Shown: piece after piece, positions 56,217-64,000 of the stretch
How the letters are laid out: each line of letters opens with the position of its first letter
Position numbering within the stretch: position 1 is the first letter of the stretch
NCBI GenBank assembly: GCA_024231975.1
Contig: JAAEQB010000108.1
Coordinates: forward strand, 62,001 to 126,000
From: Allobosea sp.
GTDB taxonomy: Bacteria > Pseudomonadota > Alphaproteobacteria > Rhizobiales > Beijerinckiaceae
Direction: 5' to 3'
Length of the DNA: 64,000 nucleotides
Notes under the pieces: generated by a model
What the model was told of the DNA's origin: nothing
What the model saw: only the letters and a program-made list of their open reading frames with translations
Database searches by the model: none
Program-made: the position numbers and the translations under genes

Positions 56217-57449
56217 TCAGAGGCCCAGCTTGCGCTTGCGCTGGCCGAGCGTGCGCAGGCGCAGCGCGTTGAGCTTGATGAAGCCGGCGGCGTCGCGATG
56301 GTCATAGGCGACTGCGCCTTCCTCGAAGGTGACGAGGTCCTGATCATAGAGCGAGTACGGGCTGGAGCGGCCGATGACGTGGACGCCGCCCTTGTAGAGC
56401 TTGAGACGCACCTGGCCGGCGACGAACTCCTGGCTCTTGTCGATCAGCGCCTGCAGCATCTCGCGCTCCGGCGAGAACCAGAAGCCGTTATAGATCAGCT
56501 CGGCATATTGCGGCATGAGCTGGTCCTTGAGATGGGCGGCGCCGCGGTCGAGCGTGATCGACTCGATGGCGCGATGCGCGACGGCCAGGATCGTGCCGCC
56601 GGGCGTCTCGTACATGCCGCGGCTCTTCATGCCGACGAAGCGGTTCTCGACCAGGTCGAGCCGGCCGATGCCGTTGTCGCGGCCGAGCTCGTTGAGTTTG
56701 GCGAGCAGCTTGGCCGGCGAGAGCTGGACGCCGTCGATCGCGACCGCATCGCCCTTGGCGAAGTCGATCGAGATCACGGTCGGGGTGTCCGGCGCCTCCT
56801 CGGGCGAGACGGTGCGCGAGAAGACGTAGTCCGGAACCTCCTGCGCCGGGTCCTCCAGCACCTTGCCCTCGGACGAGACGTGCAGCAGGTTGGCATCGGT
56901 CGAGAACGGCGCCTCGCCGCGCTTGTCCTTGGCGATCGGGATCTGGTGCTGCTCGGCGAAGGCGATCAATTGCTCGCGCGAGCGCAGGTCCCATTCACGC
57001 CAGGGCGCGATCACATGGACGTCGGGCTTCAGCGCATAGGCGGTCAATTCGAAGCGGACCTGGTCGTTGCCCTTGCCGGTCGCGCCATGCGAGACCGCGT
57101 CGGCGCCGACCTTCTCGGCGATCTCGATCAGCTTCTTGCCGATCAGCGGGCGAGCGATCGAGGTGCCGAGCAGGTAGACGCCCTCATAGGTGGCGTTGGC
57201 GCGGAACATCGGGAAGACGTAGTCGCGGACGAATTCCTCGCGCAGGTCCTCGATGAAGATGTTCTCCGGCTTGATGCCGAGCAGCAGCGCCTTCTGGCGG
57301 GCGGGTTCGAGCTCTTCGCCCTGGCCGAGATCGGCGGTGAAGGTCACGACCTCGCAATTATAGGTGGTCTGCAGCCACTTCAGGATGATCGAGGTGTCGA
57401 GCCCGCCGGAATAGGCGAGCACGACCTTGTTCACGCGCTTGTCGGCCAT
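56217..57449 (-). CDS. argG: Argininosuccinate synthase
   Basis: A 410-residue enzyme that joins citrulline and aspartate with ATP, the penultimate step of arginine synthesis. The PP-loop is VVLAYSGGLDTSIILKWL, then GATGKGNDQVRFEL. The citrulline and aspartate contacts appear in the YELIYNGFWFSPE-type segment and in RGAAHLKDQLMPQYAELI. ATG 57449 begins MADKRVNKVV, and AGGA is upstream. A longer reading to 58484 covers the opposite-strand gene at 57654 and is not real. Confidence 0.97.
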   Translation of the reverse strand: MADKRVNKVVLAYSGGLDTSIILKWLQTTYNCEVVTFTADLGQGEELEPARQKALLLGIKPENIFIEDLREEFVRDYVFPMFRANATYEGVYLLGTSIARPLIGKKLIEIAEKVGADAVSHGATGKGNDQVRFELTAYALKPDVHVIAPWREWDLRSREQLIAFAEQHQIPIAKDKRGEAPFSTDANLLHVSSEGKVLEDPAQEVPDYVFSRTVSPEEAPDTPTVISIDFAKGDAVAIDGVQLSPAKLLAKLNELGRDNGIGRLDLVENRFVGMKSRGMYETPGGTILAVAHRAIESITLDRGAAHLKDQLMPQYAELIYNGFWFSPEREMLQALIDKSQEFVAGQVRLKLYKGGVHVIGRSSPYSLYDQDLVTFEEGAVAYDHRDAAGFIKLNALRLRTLGQRKRKLGL

Positions 57450-57653
57450 GGACTGGTCTTCCTGCAATGGTGGCACGGGAGCTCGTGCCTGGTGTGGAGA
57501 TGCGGCCCGGCCGGCCGCATTTCGGACGTAACCGGGCACTATCGCAGGGTTCGGGGCGACGCAATCGGAACCTTCTGATCGATCTGGCGTCATCCGCTGA
57601 TGGGTTGCCGCCCGCAATGCGGGCGCAGCGCTGCGTTGCTGGTTGGGGGTCAG

Positions 57654-58262
57654 ATGCCGAATCGTCCTGTTCTGGATTTCTGGTACGAGTTCGCGTCGAC
57701 CTATTCCTGCCTGAGCGCCCTGCGGATCGAGGAATTGGCGGATGCCGCAGGCGTCGAGGTGCGCTGGCGGCCGTTCCTGCTCGGCCCGATCTTCGCCGCT
57801 CAGGGCTGGACCAGCTCCCCCTTCAATCTCTACCCGAACAAGGGTCGCTATATGTGGCGTGACGTGGCGCGTCGTGCCGGCCGCAACGGCTTCGCCATCG
57901 TCCGCCCCGAGGTCTTCCCGCAGAACTCCTTGGTGGCGGCGCGGCTCGCTTTGGCGGGGCGCGAGGTCGGCTGGCTGCCGGCCTTCTCCAAGGCGCTGTT
58001 CCGGGCCGAATTCTGCGAGGGGCGCAACATCGCCGAGGAGGCGGTGCTGAACGCGGCCCTGCGCGAAGCCGGGGCCGATCCGGTCATCGTCTTTCCGGCG
58101 TCGCGCAGCGAGGAGGTCAAGGGCCGGCTCAAGGCCGAGACCGAGCTCGCCAAGTCGCTGGGGATCTTTGGCGCGCCGACCTTCGTCACCGGCGACGGCG
58201 AATTGTTCTGGGGCGATGATCGGCTCGAGGAAGCGCTGAACTGGGCGAAGGACGGGCGCTAA
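57654..58262 (+). CDS. 2-hydroxychromene-2-carboxylate isomerase/DsbA-fold protein
   Basis: A 202-residue thioredoxin-fold protein of the HCCA isomerase (kappa GST-like) family. The N-terminal DFWYEFASTYSCLSALRIEE segment has the Ser/Tyr-Ser active site, IFAAQGW is the usual second element, and GAPTFVTGDGELFWGDDRLEEAL gives the cis-Pro and C-terminal helix. Members isomerise hydroxychromene carboxylates using glutathione, but most chromosomal copies have unknown substrates. Its stop codon overlaps the opposite-strand stop of the M48 gene. Confidence 0.88.
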   Translation: MPNRPVLDFWYEFASTYSCLSALRIEELADAAGVEVRWRPFLLGPIFAAQGWTSSPFNLYPNKGRYMWRDVARRAGRNGFAIVRPEVFPQNSLVAARLALAGREVGWLPAFSKALFRAEFCEGRNIAEEAVLNAALREAGADPVIVFPASRSEEVKGRLKAETELAKSLGIFGAPTFVTGDGELFWGDDRLEEALNWAKDGR

Positions 58263-59332
58263 CCGCCTGCAGGCGGCGGCGCTGGACGCGACCACGGGCC
58301 GTGCGTCGCCGAGGTCTGGGCGATCTCCGGCAAGGGCTGCCTTTCGCTGATCTTCGGCGGGCCAGGCGGAGCCTGCGGCGGCAGGCGCCCGCCGGCGGTC
58401 TGAACCAGCGCCTGCACGCGCTTGGTCACCGAGGGGTGGGTCGAGAACATGTCGGCGAAATCGTCGGGGTCGTTTTCGAAGCACATGTCCATCACGCCGG
58501 ACGGGACATTGTCGATATCGGCTCGTCCCGAGATCTTCAGCAGCGCCGATATCATCGCATCCGGGTTCTTGGTCAGTTCGACCGCCCCGGCATCGGCGAG
58601 ATATTCGCGGGCCCGCGACAGCGACAGCCGGATCAGCACGGCGAGCAGCCAGGCGACGGCGATCACCGCGAAGCCGAGGATGATCGCAAAGCCGCTGCCC
58701 TTCTTGTCGCCGTCCGAGGAGATGCGCACTCGCCCGAGATTGCGGAACAGCACCTCGCCGACGAAGGAGATGATGCCGGCGATCACCACGGCGATCACCA
58801 TCAGCCTGACGTCGCCATTGCGGATATGCGTCAGCTCATGGGCGATGACAGCCTCGATCTCGGCGTCGTTGAGCTGCTCGATCAGGCCGGTGGTCAGCGT
58901 CACCGTGAACTGCTTGTCGTTGACGCCGCTGGCGAAGGCGTTGAGCGCGTCGCTCTGGATGATGGCGAGCTTCGGCGTCACCATGCCACGCGAGATGCAG
59001 AGATTCTCCAGCATCCGGTAGAGTTTTGGCTGCGCCTCGCGCGTCACGCCTTCCGCCCCCGAGACGGCCTCGATCAGCGCGACGTTTATCCTGAAGCCGA
59101 TGAAGACCCAGGCGGCGGTGCCGATTGTGATGAAGGGCAGCCAGGACCAGAAGCGCTGGCCGACGAAGCTCGTCACCGTATATCCGCGCGGCACGCGGAC
59201 ATAGCCGTAGCCGACCAGCATCATGCCCCAGACGGTGAGATAGACCATCAGGAAGAGCCCGATGATCAGGGCGATCGACCGGGTCCGGTTGTTGCGCTGA
59301 TGGGTGTAGAGCCCGAAGGCTTCCCCCGGCAT
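58259..59332 (-). CDS. M48-family zinc metallopeptidase, HtpX-like
   Basis: A 357-residue membrane protease with two N-terminal helices (about residues 19-42 and 66-84), the zinc site HELTH at 165-169, two more helices, and the downstream zinc Glu in SRAREYLADAGAVEL. The C-terminus is a Pro-rich tail (PPQAPPGPPKIS). It degrades damaged membrane proteins. Such genes are commonly paired with LemA, as here (33-base gap). The gene order LemA then protease is typical of Hyphomicrobiales. Confidence 0.92.
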   Translation of the reverse strand: MPGEAFGLYTHQRNNRTRSIALIIGLFLMVYLTVWGMMLVGYGYVRVPRGYTVTSFVGQRFWSWLPFITIGTAAWVFIGFRINVALIEAVSGAEGVTREAQPKLYRMLENLCISRGMVTPKLAIIQSDALNAFASGVNDKQFTVTLTTGLIEQLNDAEIEAVIAHELTHIRNGDVRLMVIAVVIAGIISFVGEVLFRNLGRVRISSDGDKKGSGFAIILGFAVIAVAWLLAVLIRLSLSRAREYLADAGAVELTKNPDAMISALLKISGRADIDNVPSGVMDMCFENDPDDFADMFSTHPSVTKRVQALVQTAGGRLPPQAPPGPPKISERQPLPEIAQTSATHGPWSRPAPPPAGG

Positions 59333-59365
59333 CGCCGCAGCTCCGCTGTGAGGCTATCGTGCCGC

Positions 59366-59923
59366 TCAGAACTTGACGGTCGGCGCGACTTCGATCTGCT
59401 TGCGCGTCTCTTCGCCGACATCGAAGAACTCGCGCGGGGAGAAGCCCATCTGCGGCGCGAAGAACACGGCCGGGAAGGCCTGGATCGCGGCGTTGAATTC
59501 GCTGACGGCGTTGTTGAAGAAGCGCCGCGCCGCCGCCAGCTTGTCCTCGACATTGCCGAGGTCCTGCTGCAGCTGCTGGAAGTTCGCGCTCGCCTTCAGG
59601 TCGGGATAGGCCTCGCCCAGCGCCAGCAGGCGTCCGACGGCGCCGGTGAGCTGCTGCTCGGCCACGGCCTGGTCGTGCGGGCCGGTCGCGGCCTGGGCCT
59701 GGTTGCGCGCCTTGATCACGGCGTCGAAGGTTTCCTTCTCGTGAGTGGCGTAGCCCTTCACGGTCTCGACCAGGTTCGGGATCAGGTCGTGGCGCTGCTT
59801 CAATTGCACGTCGATGTCGGCGAAGGCCTGGTTGACGCGCTGGCGCATCGCGATGAGGCCGTTATAGGTCATGATCAGCCAGACCACGACGACGACGATC
59901 AGTCCAAGGACGACCCAACCCAT
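59366..59923 (-). CDS. lemA: LemA-family membrane protein
   Basis: A 185-residue protein with an N-terminal membrane helix (residues 2-19), then an extended helical domain with NQAFADIDVQLKQRHDLIPN, ETVKGYATHEKETF, AYPDLKASANFQQLQ and FNNAVSEFNAAIQAFPAVFFA, all LemA hallmarks. The function is still poorly known, but it is regularly found with HtpX-type proteases, suggesting a shared role in membrane protein turnover. Confidence 0.95.
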   Translation of the reverse strand: MGWVVLGLIVVVVVWLIMTYNGLIAMRQRVNQAFADIDVQLKQRHDLIPNLVETVKGYATHEKETFDAVIKARNQAQAATGPHDQAVAEQQLTGAVGRLLALGEAYPDLKASANFQQLQQDLGNVEDKLAAARRFFNNAVSEFNAAIQAFPAVFFAPQMGFSPREFFDVGEETRKQIEVAPTVKF

Positions 59924-60037
59924 GGTGTTCTCCTTCGGCTCAGGCGATCTTGCGGCACAGGCGATCTCGCCGGCAACCTTGCATGAAGGACGACGCTAGG
60001 GAAGGCGCCGCCGCTCGCAGCGAGCGCTTTGCGCCGG

Positions 60038-61279
60038 TCAGGCCGGCTTTCCGACGCTGCTGCGCGCGATCATCCTAACCGTCGCGATCACCGCGACCGC
60101 CGAGATTGCGGTCGCCAGCGAGAAGAGGGCGCCATAGCCGAGCGTATCGGCGAGCTTGCCGGCCAGCATCGAGCCGGCGAGGTAGACCAGCAATTGCGCG
60201 CAGGCGAGGATGGTGAAATCGGTGCCCGGTTGGTCGGAGGTCGTCACCGCCATGAACAGCGAATAGAGCGCGACGATCTCCATATAGCGGATCAGCGTCT
60301 GGAAGCCGGCCGCCCCGAACAGCGGCCACGCCCCGACCACGGCTCCGAGCGCATGGCAAGCGAAGAGCAGGAAGCAGAGCGTGCGCAGGCCGCCGAGCAG
60401 CGCCAGCACGAAGGCGATGCCACGGCGCTTGACCAGCCAGGCGGCGATCGCCGAACCGGCGAGGCCCGCCGTCGTCGCCGAGAGGCCGGAGAGATAACCG
60501 ATCTGGTTGAGCGGAACGCCGGCGTCGACGAGGTAGGAGCCCTCCATCGCCTTCACCAGCCCCTCGCTCGCCCGGTAGATCAGCGCGATCCAGAGGATCT
60601 GGCGCGCTTCCGGCCGACGCAGGAAGGCGCGGATCGACGGGCGTTTCGCGGTTTCAGCCGGCGTAGGATCGCCCTCGCGCATCATCGCAGCTGCGACGAG
60701 CGGCAAAAGCGAGATCGCGGCGATGGTGACGAGCATTCCCGTCCAGCCGATATGATGGTGCAGGACGAGGCCGAGCGTGCCGCCGATGACGACGCCAAAC
60801 GCGATCGAGCCGCCCTGGATCGCATTGCCGATGGCCCGATCGGCCTCCGGCAGATATTTCGCGGCGTAGCCGTCGGTGGCGATGTCCTGCGTCGAGATCA
60901 GCAGCGAGGCGACGAAGCCGATCGCGATGATCCTGGTGACGTCGAGCGGCCCGACGGCGATCAGCGCGAGGATGCACAGGATCGTGCCGGTCTGGGTGAT
61001 GAAGACCCAGCCGGCCCGGTGTGCCCGCGCGAACGGCCTGATCCGGTCGATCCAGGGCGCCCAGACGAATTTGAGTACCAGCGGCAGCAGGAGGATGCTC
61101 ATGTAGCCGATGGCCGTGCGCGAGACGCCGGCCTCGCGCATGATCGGCGGCAGCGCCGCGACGAAGAGATAGGACGGGATCGCCTGCGCGAGGTAGAGCC
61201 CGCCGAGCACGGCGAAGAGCCGGTAGCGTGCCGCATTGCTGGCCGGTGCTGCGCCGATGGCCGCCTCGCTCGCGCTCAT
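60038..61279 (-). CDS. MFS transporter, RhtX/FptX or AmpG-like; probable siderophore importer
   Basis: A 413-residue permease with about 12 hydrophobic segments and AmpG/RhtX-type features: the AIPSYLFVAALPPIMREAG first loop, KFVWAPWIDR and the STQDIATDGYA segment. RhtX and FptX are inner-membrane permeases for rhizobactin and pyochelin. Its start overlaps the stop of the small gene at 61276 (ATGA), and the TonB receptor gene lies upstream in the same operon, which strongly favours iron-siderophore uptake over muropeptide transport. Confidence 0.82.
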   Translation of the reverse strand: MSASEAAIGAAPASNAARYRLFAVLGGLYLAQAIPSYLFVAALPPIMREAGVSRTAIGYMSILLLPLVLKFVWAPWIDRIRPFARAHRAGWVFITQTGTILCILALIAVGPLDVTRIIAIGFVASLLISTQDIATDGYAAKYLPEADRAIGNAIQGGSIAFGVVIGGTLGLVLHHHIGWTGMLVTIAAISLLPLVAAAMMREGDPTPAETAKRPSIRAFLRRPEARQILWIALIYRASEGLVKAMEGSYLVDAGVPLNQIGYLSGLSATTAGLAGSAIAAWLVKRRGIAFVLALLGGLRTLCFLLFACHALGAVVGAWPLFGAAGFQTLIRYMEIVALYSLFMAVTTSDQPGTDFTILACAQLLVYLAGSMLAGKLADTLGYGALFSLATAISAVAVIATVRMIARSSVGKPA

Positions 61280-61647
61280 GCTGCTCTCCGGTGTTTCAGC
61301 AGGAAGGCACGGGCCGCAGCCTCGTCGGTCTCCAGGCTGATCGGGAAGGGCCAGAGCCGGCGAAAGACATCAGCCATCGTCTCGGTCGCCCCCGGGCGCA
61401 CGATGGCGCAGGCGCCGCAGAGCGCGCCGAACTGGGCCCGCGTCCGCTTGAACCAGATCGCCTGCTCGCGCTCGCCGGCCTGCGACAGCTTGCGGCCGCC
61501 GCCGAAGACGGTGAGCAGCAGGAAGGGCTCCTGCCGCCGGCCGAGCTCGGCGAGCGCGTCGAGATAGGCGCGCTCGTCATTGTCGGCATAGGGCGGCGCA
61601 AAGCGCAGGGTGACGATGCCGTCGGCGTCGCTGTCGAGGCTGACCAT
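61276..61647 (-). CDS. Small STAS/SpoIIAA-like hypothetical protein
   Basis: A 123-residue soluble protein with alternating strands and helices (FLLLTVFGGGRKLSQAGEREQ, GACAIVRPGATETMADVF) reminiscent of the SpoIIAA/STAS-like fold. No named family is recognised with certainty. It is coupled by a 2-base gap to the TonB receptor and by an ATGA overlap to the MFS gene, so it probably serves iron or siderophore use. Confidence 0.65.
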   Translation of the reverse strand: MVSLDSDADGIVTLRFAPPYADNDERAYLDALAELGRRQEPFLLLTVFGGGRKLSQAGEREQAIWFKRTRAQFGALCGACAIVRPGATETMADVFRRLWPFPISLETDEAAARAFLLKHRRAA

Positions 61648-61649
61648 GA

Positions 61650-63884
61650 TCAGAAGGTCTTGCGGAAGCCGAGCGTCACGGTGCGGCCCCAGGCATAGTT
61701 GGCGAGGTTGCGCACCGAGGTCGCAGTCGGGTTCTGGTAGTTGCGGTCGAACAGGTTGTTGACTGCGACATAGGCCTCACCCTCGAACACAGGCGCGGTG
61801 AAGGCGACGTTCATGGTGGCGGCGCCCTTCAGCCTGTTGCGCGTACCGCGCAGGTCGGTCGCGACGTCGCGATCGGAGAAGGCCTCGCCCTCGAGGCGCA
61901 GCTGCATGCCGTTGGTGAAGCGGTAGCTGCCATAGAGCATGCCACGATAGGGCGAGCCGATCCGGTTGTTCGGCAGGGCGCTGTCGAGCTTGCGGTCGCC
62001 ATTCGTGTCGTAGCGGCCCTCGCGATAGGACAGGACTGTGCCGAGGGTGAACTGCTCGGTGACGGCGACGTCTCCGGTCGCCTCGACGCCCCAGATCCGC
62101 TCCCGCTGCTGCGAGATCGTGTTGCTCGCCTGGTCGAAGGTAACGCCCTTGCTGGAGGTGCTGATGAAGCCGGTCAGCGAGCCCTTGAAGATGCCATGGC
62201 TGCCGCGAATGCCGAGCTCGTAATTGTTGACGATCTGCGCTTCCGGCGCGATCGCGGCATAGCTGATGCTGCGCCGGTTGGCCGGCAGGCAGTTCGGGTT
62301 CGCGACCGGGCAGGCGTATTCGAGCGCGATGCCGGCCCGGCGCGTGAAGGCGCCGACATCCGGCAGCGCGAAGCCCTGCGAGAAGCCGCCGAAGATCTCG
62401 CTGCTCTCGGAGAGCTTGACCGTCGCGCCGAGATTGCCGGTCCAGGCCTTGTAGTCGAACTTGCCGCCGGTGACGTTGAGCGCCGGCAGGACGAAGCTCT
62501 GATAGCCCAGCGCATTGTTGGCGGCCACCGCCGCATAGGCGGCCGGGCGGACATAGTCGCTGACATCCAGCGAGAAGTATTCGTAGCGCAGGCCGCCGCG
62601 CAGGGTGATCCGCTCGCCGATCGGGATCTGCAGCTGGCCGAAGGCGGCGCTCGTCGTCTGCTTCAGCGGCGTGAACACGTCCTGGCCACTGGTCAGGGTC
62701 TGCCAGGTCTTCTCCTGGCTGAGGTCGCCGCCCCAGGTGAACTTGGCGCCGGGCAGGATGCGGTCGAGCGGCGTGTCGATCGTCAGGTTCACGCCGCCGC
62801 GCTGCGAATAGAGCGTGGTCTGGTTGTCCGGGCTCGTCGGCGAGGCCGGGTTGAAGGAGTAGTAGACTTGGCTGTTGTAGGGGTAGGAGAAGGTCGAGTA
62901 ATTGAAGCGCTTCTTGATGTCGTTGTAGTAGCCGAGCACGCTCAGCTTGCCGAGCGCGAAGTCGCTGTCGCTGTAGCGTAGCGAGACCGACTTGGTGTCC
63001 TCGATGACGTTCTGACCGGTATAGGGCTGCGTCCGGTCCGGCCGGGCGAAGGGCGCGGCGTAGTTGGTCAGGTATTTGGGATCCTGGTCGAAGGCGATCA
63101 GCGAGCCCTGCAGCTCGATGCGCTTGCTGGCGTCGAAATCATAGCCGAGCTTGGCGAGCAGGTTGCCCGCCTTGTAGCGGTCGCCGCCGCCCTGGCCGAG
63201 CAGGCCGTCGGAGGGCAGTTCGCGCCCCTTGCCGTCATAGGTGCGGCCGCCGCCGCGGGCGCTGCCGGAGATCAGGTAGTCGAAGCCATCAGGAATCTTG
63301 CCGGAGACGGTGACCGAGGCCTCCGGCGCCAGCGAGCGGCCGAGAGCCTGGGTGAAGCCGCGCACGGCGGTATTGACCGTGACGCGCGGCTTGCTGCCGT
63401 CGCCTGCCTTCTTGGTGATGAAGTTGACCGTGCCGCCGGTCGCGCCGGCGCCGTACAGGCTGGAGGCGCCGGCGACCATCTCGATGCGCTCGACCGTGTT
63501 GAGGTCGATCAGCGAGAGGATGCGCGAGACGTCGCGCAGCGGCGTGTTCATCGGCACGCCGTCGATCAGCACCAGGAGGTCGCGGCCGCGATAGTTCTCC
63601 GAGGCGCTCGACACCGTCTGCGTCGACATCGAATAGCCCGGCACCAGCTTGCCGAGCGCGGCTGCGGCGTTCGAGCTGAACTTCAACTGCTCCTCGATCT
63701 GCGCTCGGTCGAGCACCTGGATCGATTGCGGAGTCTCGGCCGTGCTGCGCTCGGTGCGCGCCGCCGTGACGGTGATCGTATCGAGATCGATCACATTGGA
63801 CTGGGGTTGCGACGACTGTGCCACCGCCGCCGAAGCGCAAAGCAGAGCCGGCAGGCTGATGGCGAGGGAAGCGCGCTTGCTCAT
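61650..63884 (-). CDS. TonB-dependent siderophore receptor
   Basis: A 744-residue outer-membrane receptor with a Sec signal (residues 1-23) and a TonB box-like stretch around DLDTITVTAARTER. The plug domain has ETPQSIQVLDRAQIEEQ and the IDGVPMNTPLRD loop. A 22-strand barrel ends in the required aromatic (TLGFRKTF). It imports ferric siderophore or a similar complex with TonB-ExbBD energy. It is first in a three-gene operon with the STAS-like and MFS genes. The region upstream holds a palindrome at 63980-64000. Confidence 0.92.
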   Translation of the reverse strand: MSKRASLAISLPALLCASAAVAQSSQPQSNVIDLDTITVTAARTERSTAETPQSIQVLDRAQIEEQLKFSSNAAAALGKLVPGYSMSTQTVSSASENYRGRDLLVLIDGVPMNTPLRDVSRILSLIDLNTVERIEMVAGASSLYGAGATGGTVNFITKKAGDGSKPRVTVNTAVRGFTQALGRSLAPEASVTVSGKIPDGFDYLISGSARGGGRTYDGKGRELPSDGLLGQGGGDRYKAGNLLAKLGYDFDASKRIELQGSLIAFDQDPKYLTNYAAPFARPDRTQPYTGQNVIEDTKSVSLRYSDSDFALGKLSVLGYYNDIKKRFNYSTFSYPYNSQVYYSFNPASPTSPDNQTTLYSQRGGVNLTIDTPLDRILPGAKFTWGGDLSQEKTWQTLTSGQDVFTPLKQTTSAAFGQLQIPIGERITLRGGLRYEYFSLDVSDYVRPAAYAAVAANNALGYQSFVLPALNVTGGKFDYKAWTGNLGATVKLSESSEIFGGFSQGFALPDVGAFTRRAGIALEYACPVANPNCLPANRRSISYAAIAPEAQIVNNYELGIRGSHGIFKGSLTGFISTSSKGVTFDQASNTISQQRERIWGVEATGDVAVTEQFTLGTVLSYREGRYDTNGDRKLDSALPNNRIGSPYRGMLYGSYRFTNGMQLRLEGEAFSDRDVATDLRGTRNRLKGAATMNVAFTAPVFEGEAYVAVNNLFDRNYQNPTATSVRNLANYAWGRTVTLGFRKTF

Positions 63885-63979
63885 GAAGACACCTGTCGTC
63901 GTCGGTTCCGATCGACGCCTGGATGCGAGAGTATCGCTCAGTGCTGTTCGATCTGAAGTTGTAGTATCGTTTCGATCTT

Positions 63980-64000
63980 AGTTTAGAACTAGAATAAACT
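63980..64000. promoter_or_regulatory. Putative iron-responsive operator AGTTTA-N9-TAAACT
   Basis: A perfect 6-base inverted repeat enclosing a direct repeat TAGAA-C-TAGAA, about 100 bases upstream of the TonB receptor ATG. It contains TTTAGAA, which as I recall is half of the Irr (ICE) element. It is cut by the window edge, so symmetry beyond it is not visible. Confidence 0.45.

Noticed and set aside
57450..58484. An N-terminal extension of argG to 755 codons
   Set aside because: The extension is antisense to the real gene at 57654-58262, and ArgG has its normal length from ATG 57449.

Overview
The window is dense, high-GC chromosomal DNA from a bacterium. It looks like an alphaproteobacterium of the order Hyphomicrobiales, with Bosea or a close relative as my best guess. 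The support is the gene content (OlsB-type ornithine lipid acyltransferase, TAXI-TRAP transporter, orphan Bug receptor, DUF2244, many LysR regulators), a textbook alphaproteobacterial RpoH promoter before dnaK, and rhizobial-style dispersed palindromes. The genus is inference; no rRNA is present to settle it. There is no phage, plasmid, CRISPR array or transposase.

Region 1 (1-25.6 kb) is accessory metabolism for nitrogen compounds. A polyamine-type ABC importer (ATPase, periplasmic receptor, two permeases) forms one minus-strand run with a HAD hydrolase and a DAO-family flavin oxidase. A divergent LysR gene faces it. An aldehyde dehydrogenase, a second HAD protein, an M20 deacetylase and three more DAO-family oxidases surround this run. 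A peptide-type ABC importer without ATPase genes, a MOSC protein, a hydantoinase/oxoprolinase pair (HyuA/HyuB) and another LysR gene complete the block. Together they suggest import, oxidation and hydrolysis of amine, amide or opine-like substrates. The substrates cannot be read from the sequence.

Region 2 (25.6-46.2 kb) begins with tRNA-Ser(GGA) beside a gene-free strip that looks less GC-rich. It continues with a TAXI-TRAP transporter, ComM-like ATPase, hybrid histidine kinase, OlsB-like acyltransferase, a minus-strand operon (GST, QueG, SDR), UppP, a LysR/PrpF/Bug-receptor locus, endonuclease III, DUF2244, a methyltransferase and an AraC-Ogt fusion of the Ada type.

Region 3 (46.2-64 kb) is housekeeping and stress: dnaK-dnaJ under an RpoH promoter, CsbD, an XRE/MmyB regulator with a divergent membrane protein, a phytase-like esterase preceded by a PHO box, Kup, ArgG, an HCCA-isomerase-like DsbA-fold protein, the HtpX-like/LemA pair, and a three-gene TonB receptor operon with an RhtX/FptX-like siderophore transporter.

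The most notable signals are: one LysR operator core (ATAAG-N5-CTTAT) at two loci 16 kb apart; the PHO box before the phytase-like gene; an apparent CTG start for queG overlapping the GST stop codon; and the peptide importer lacking ATPases.
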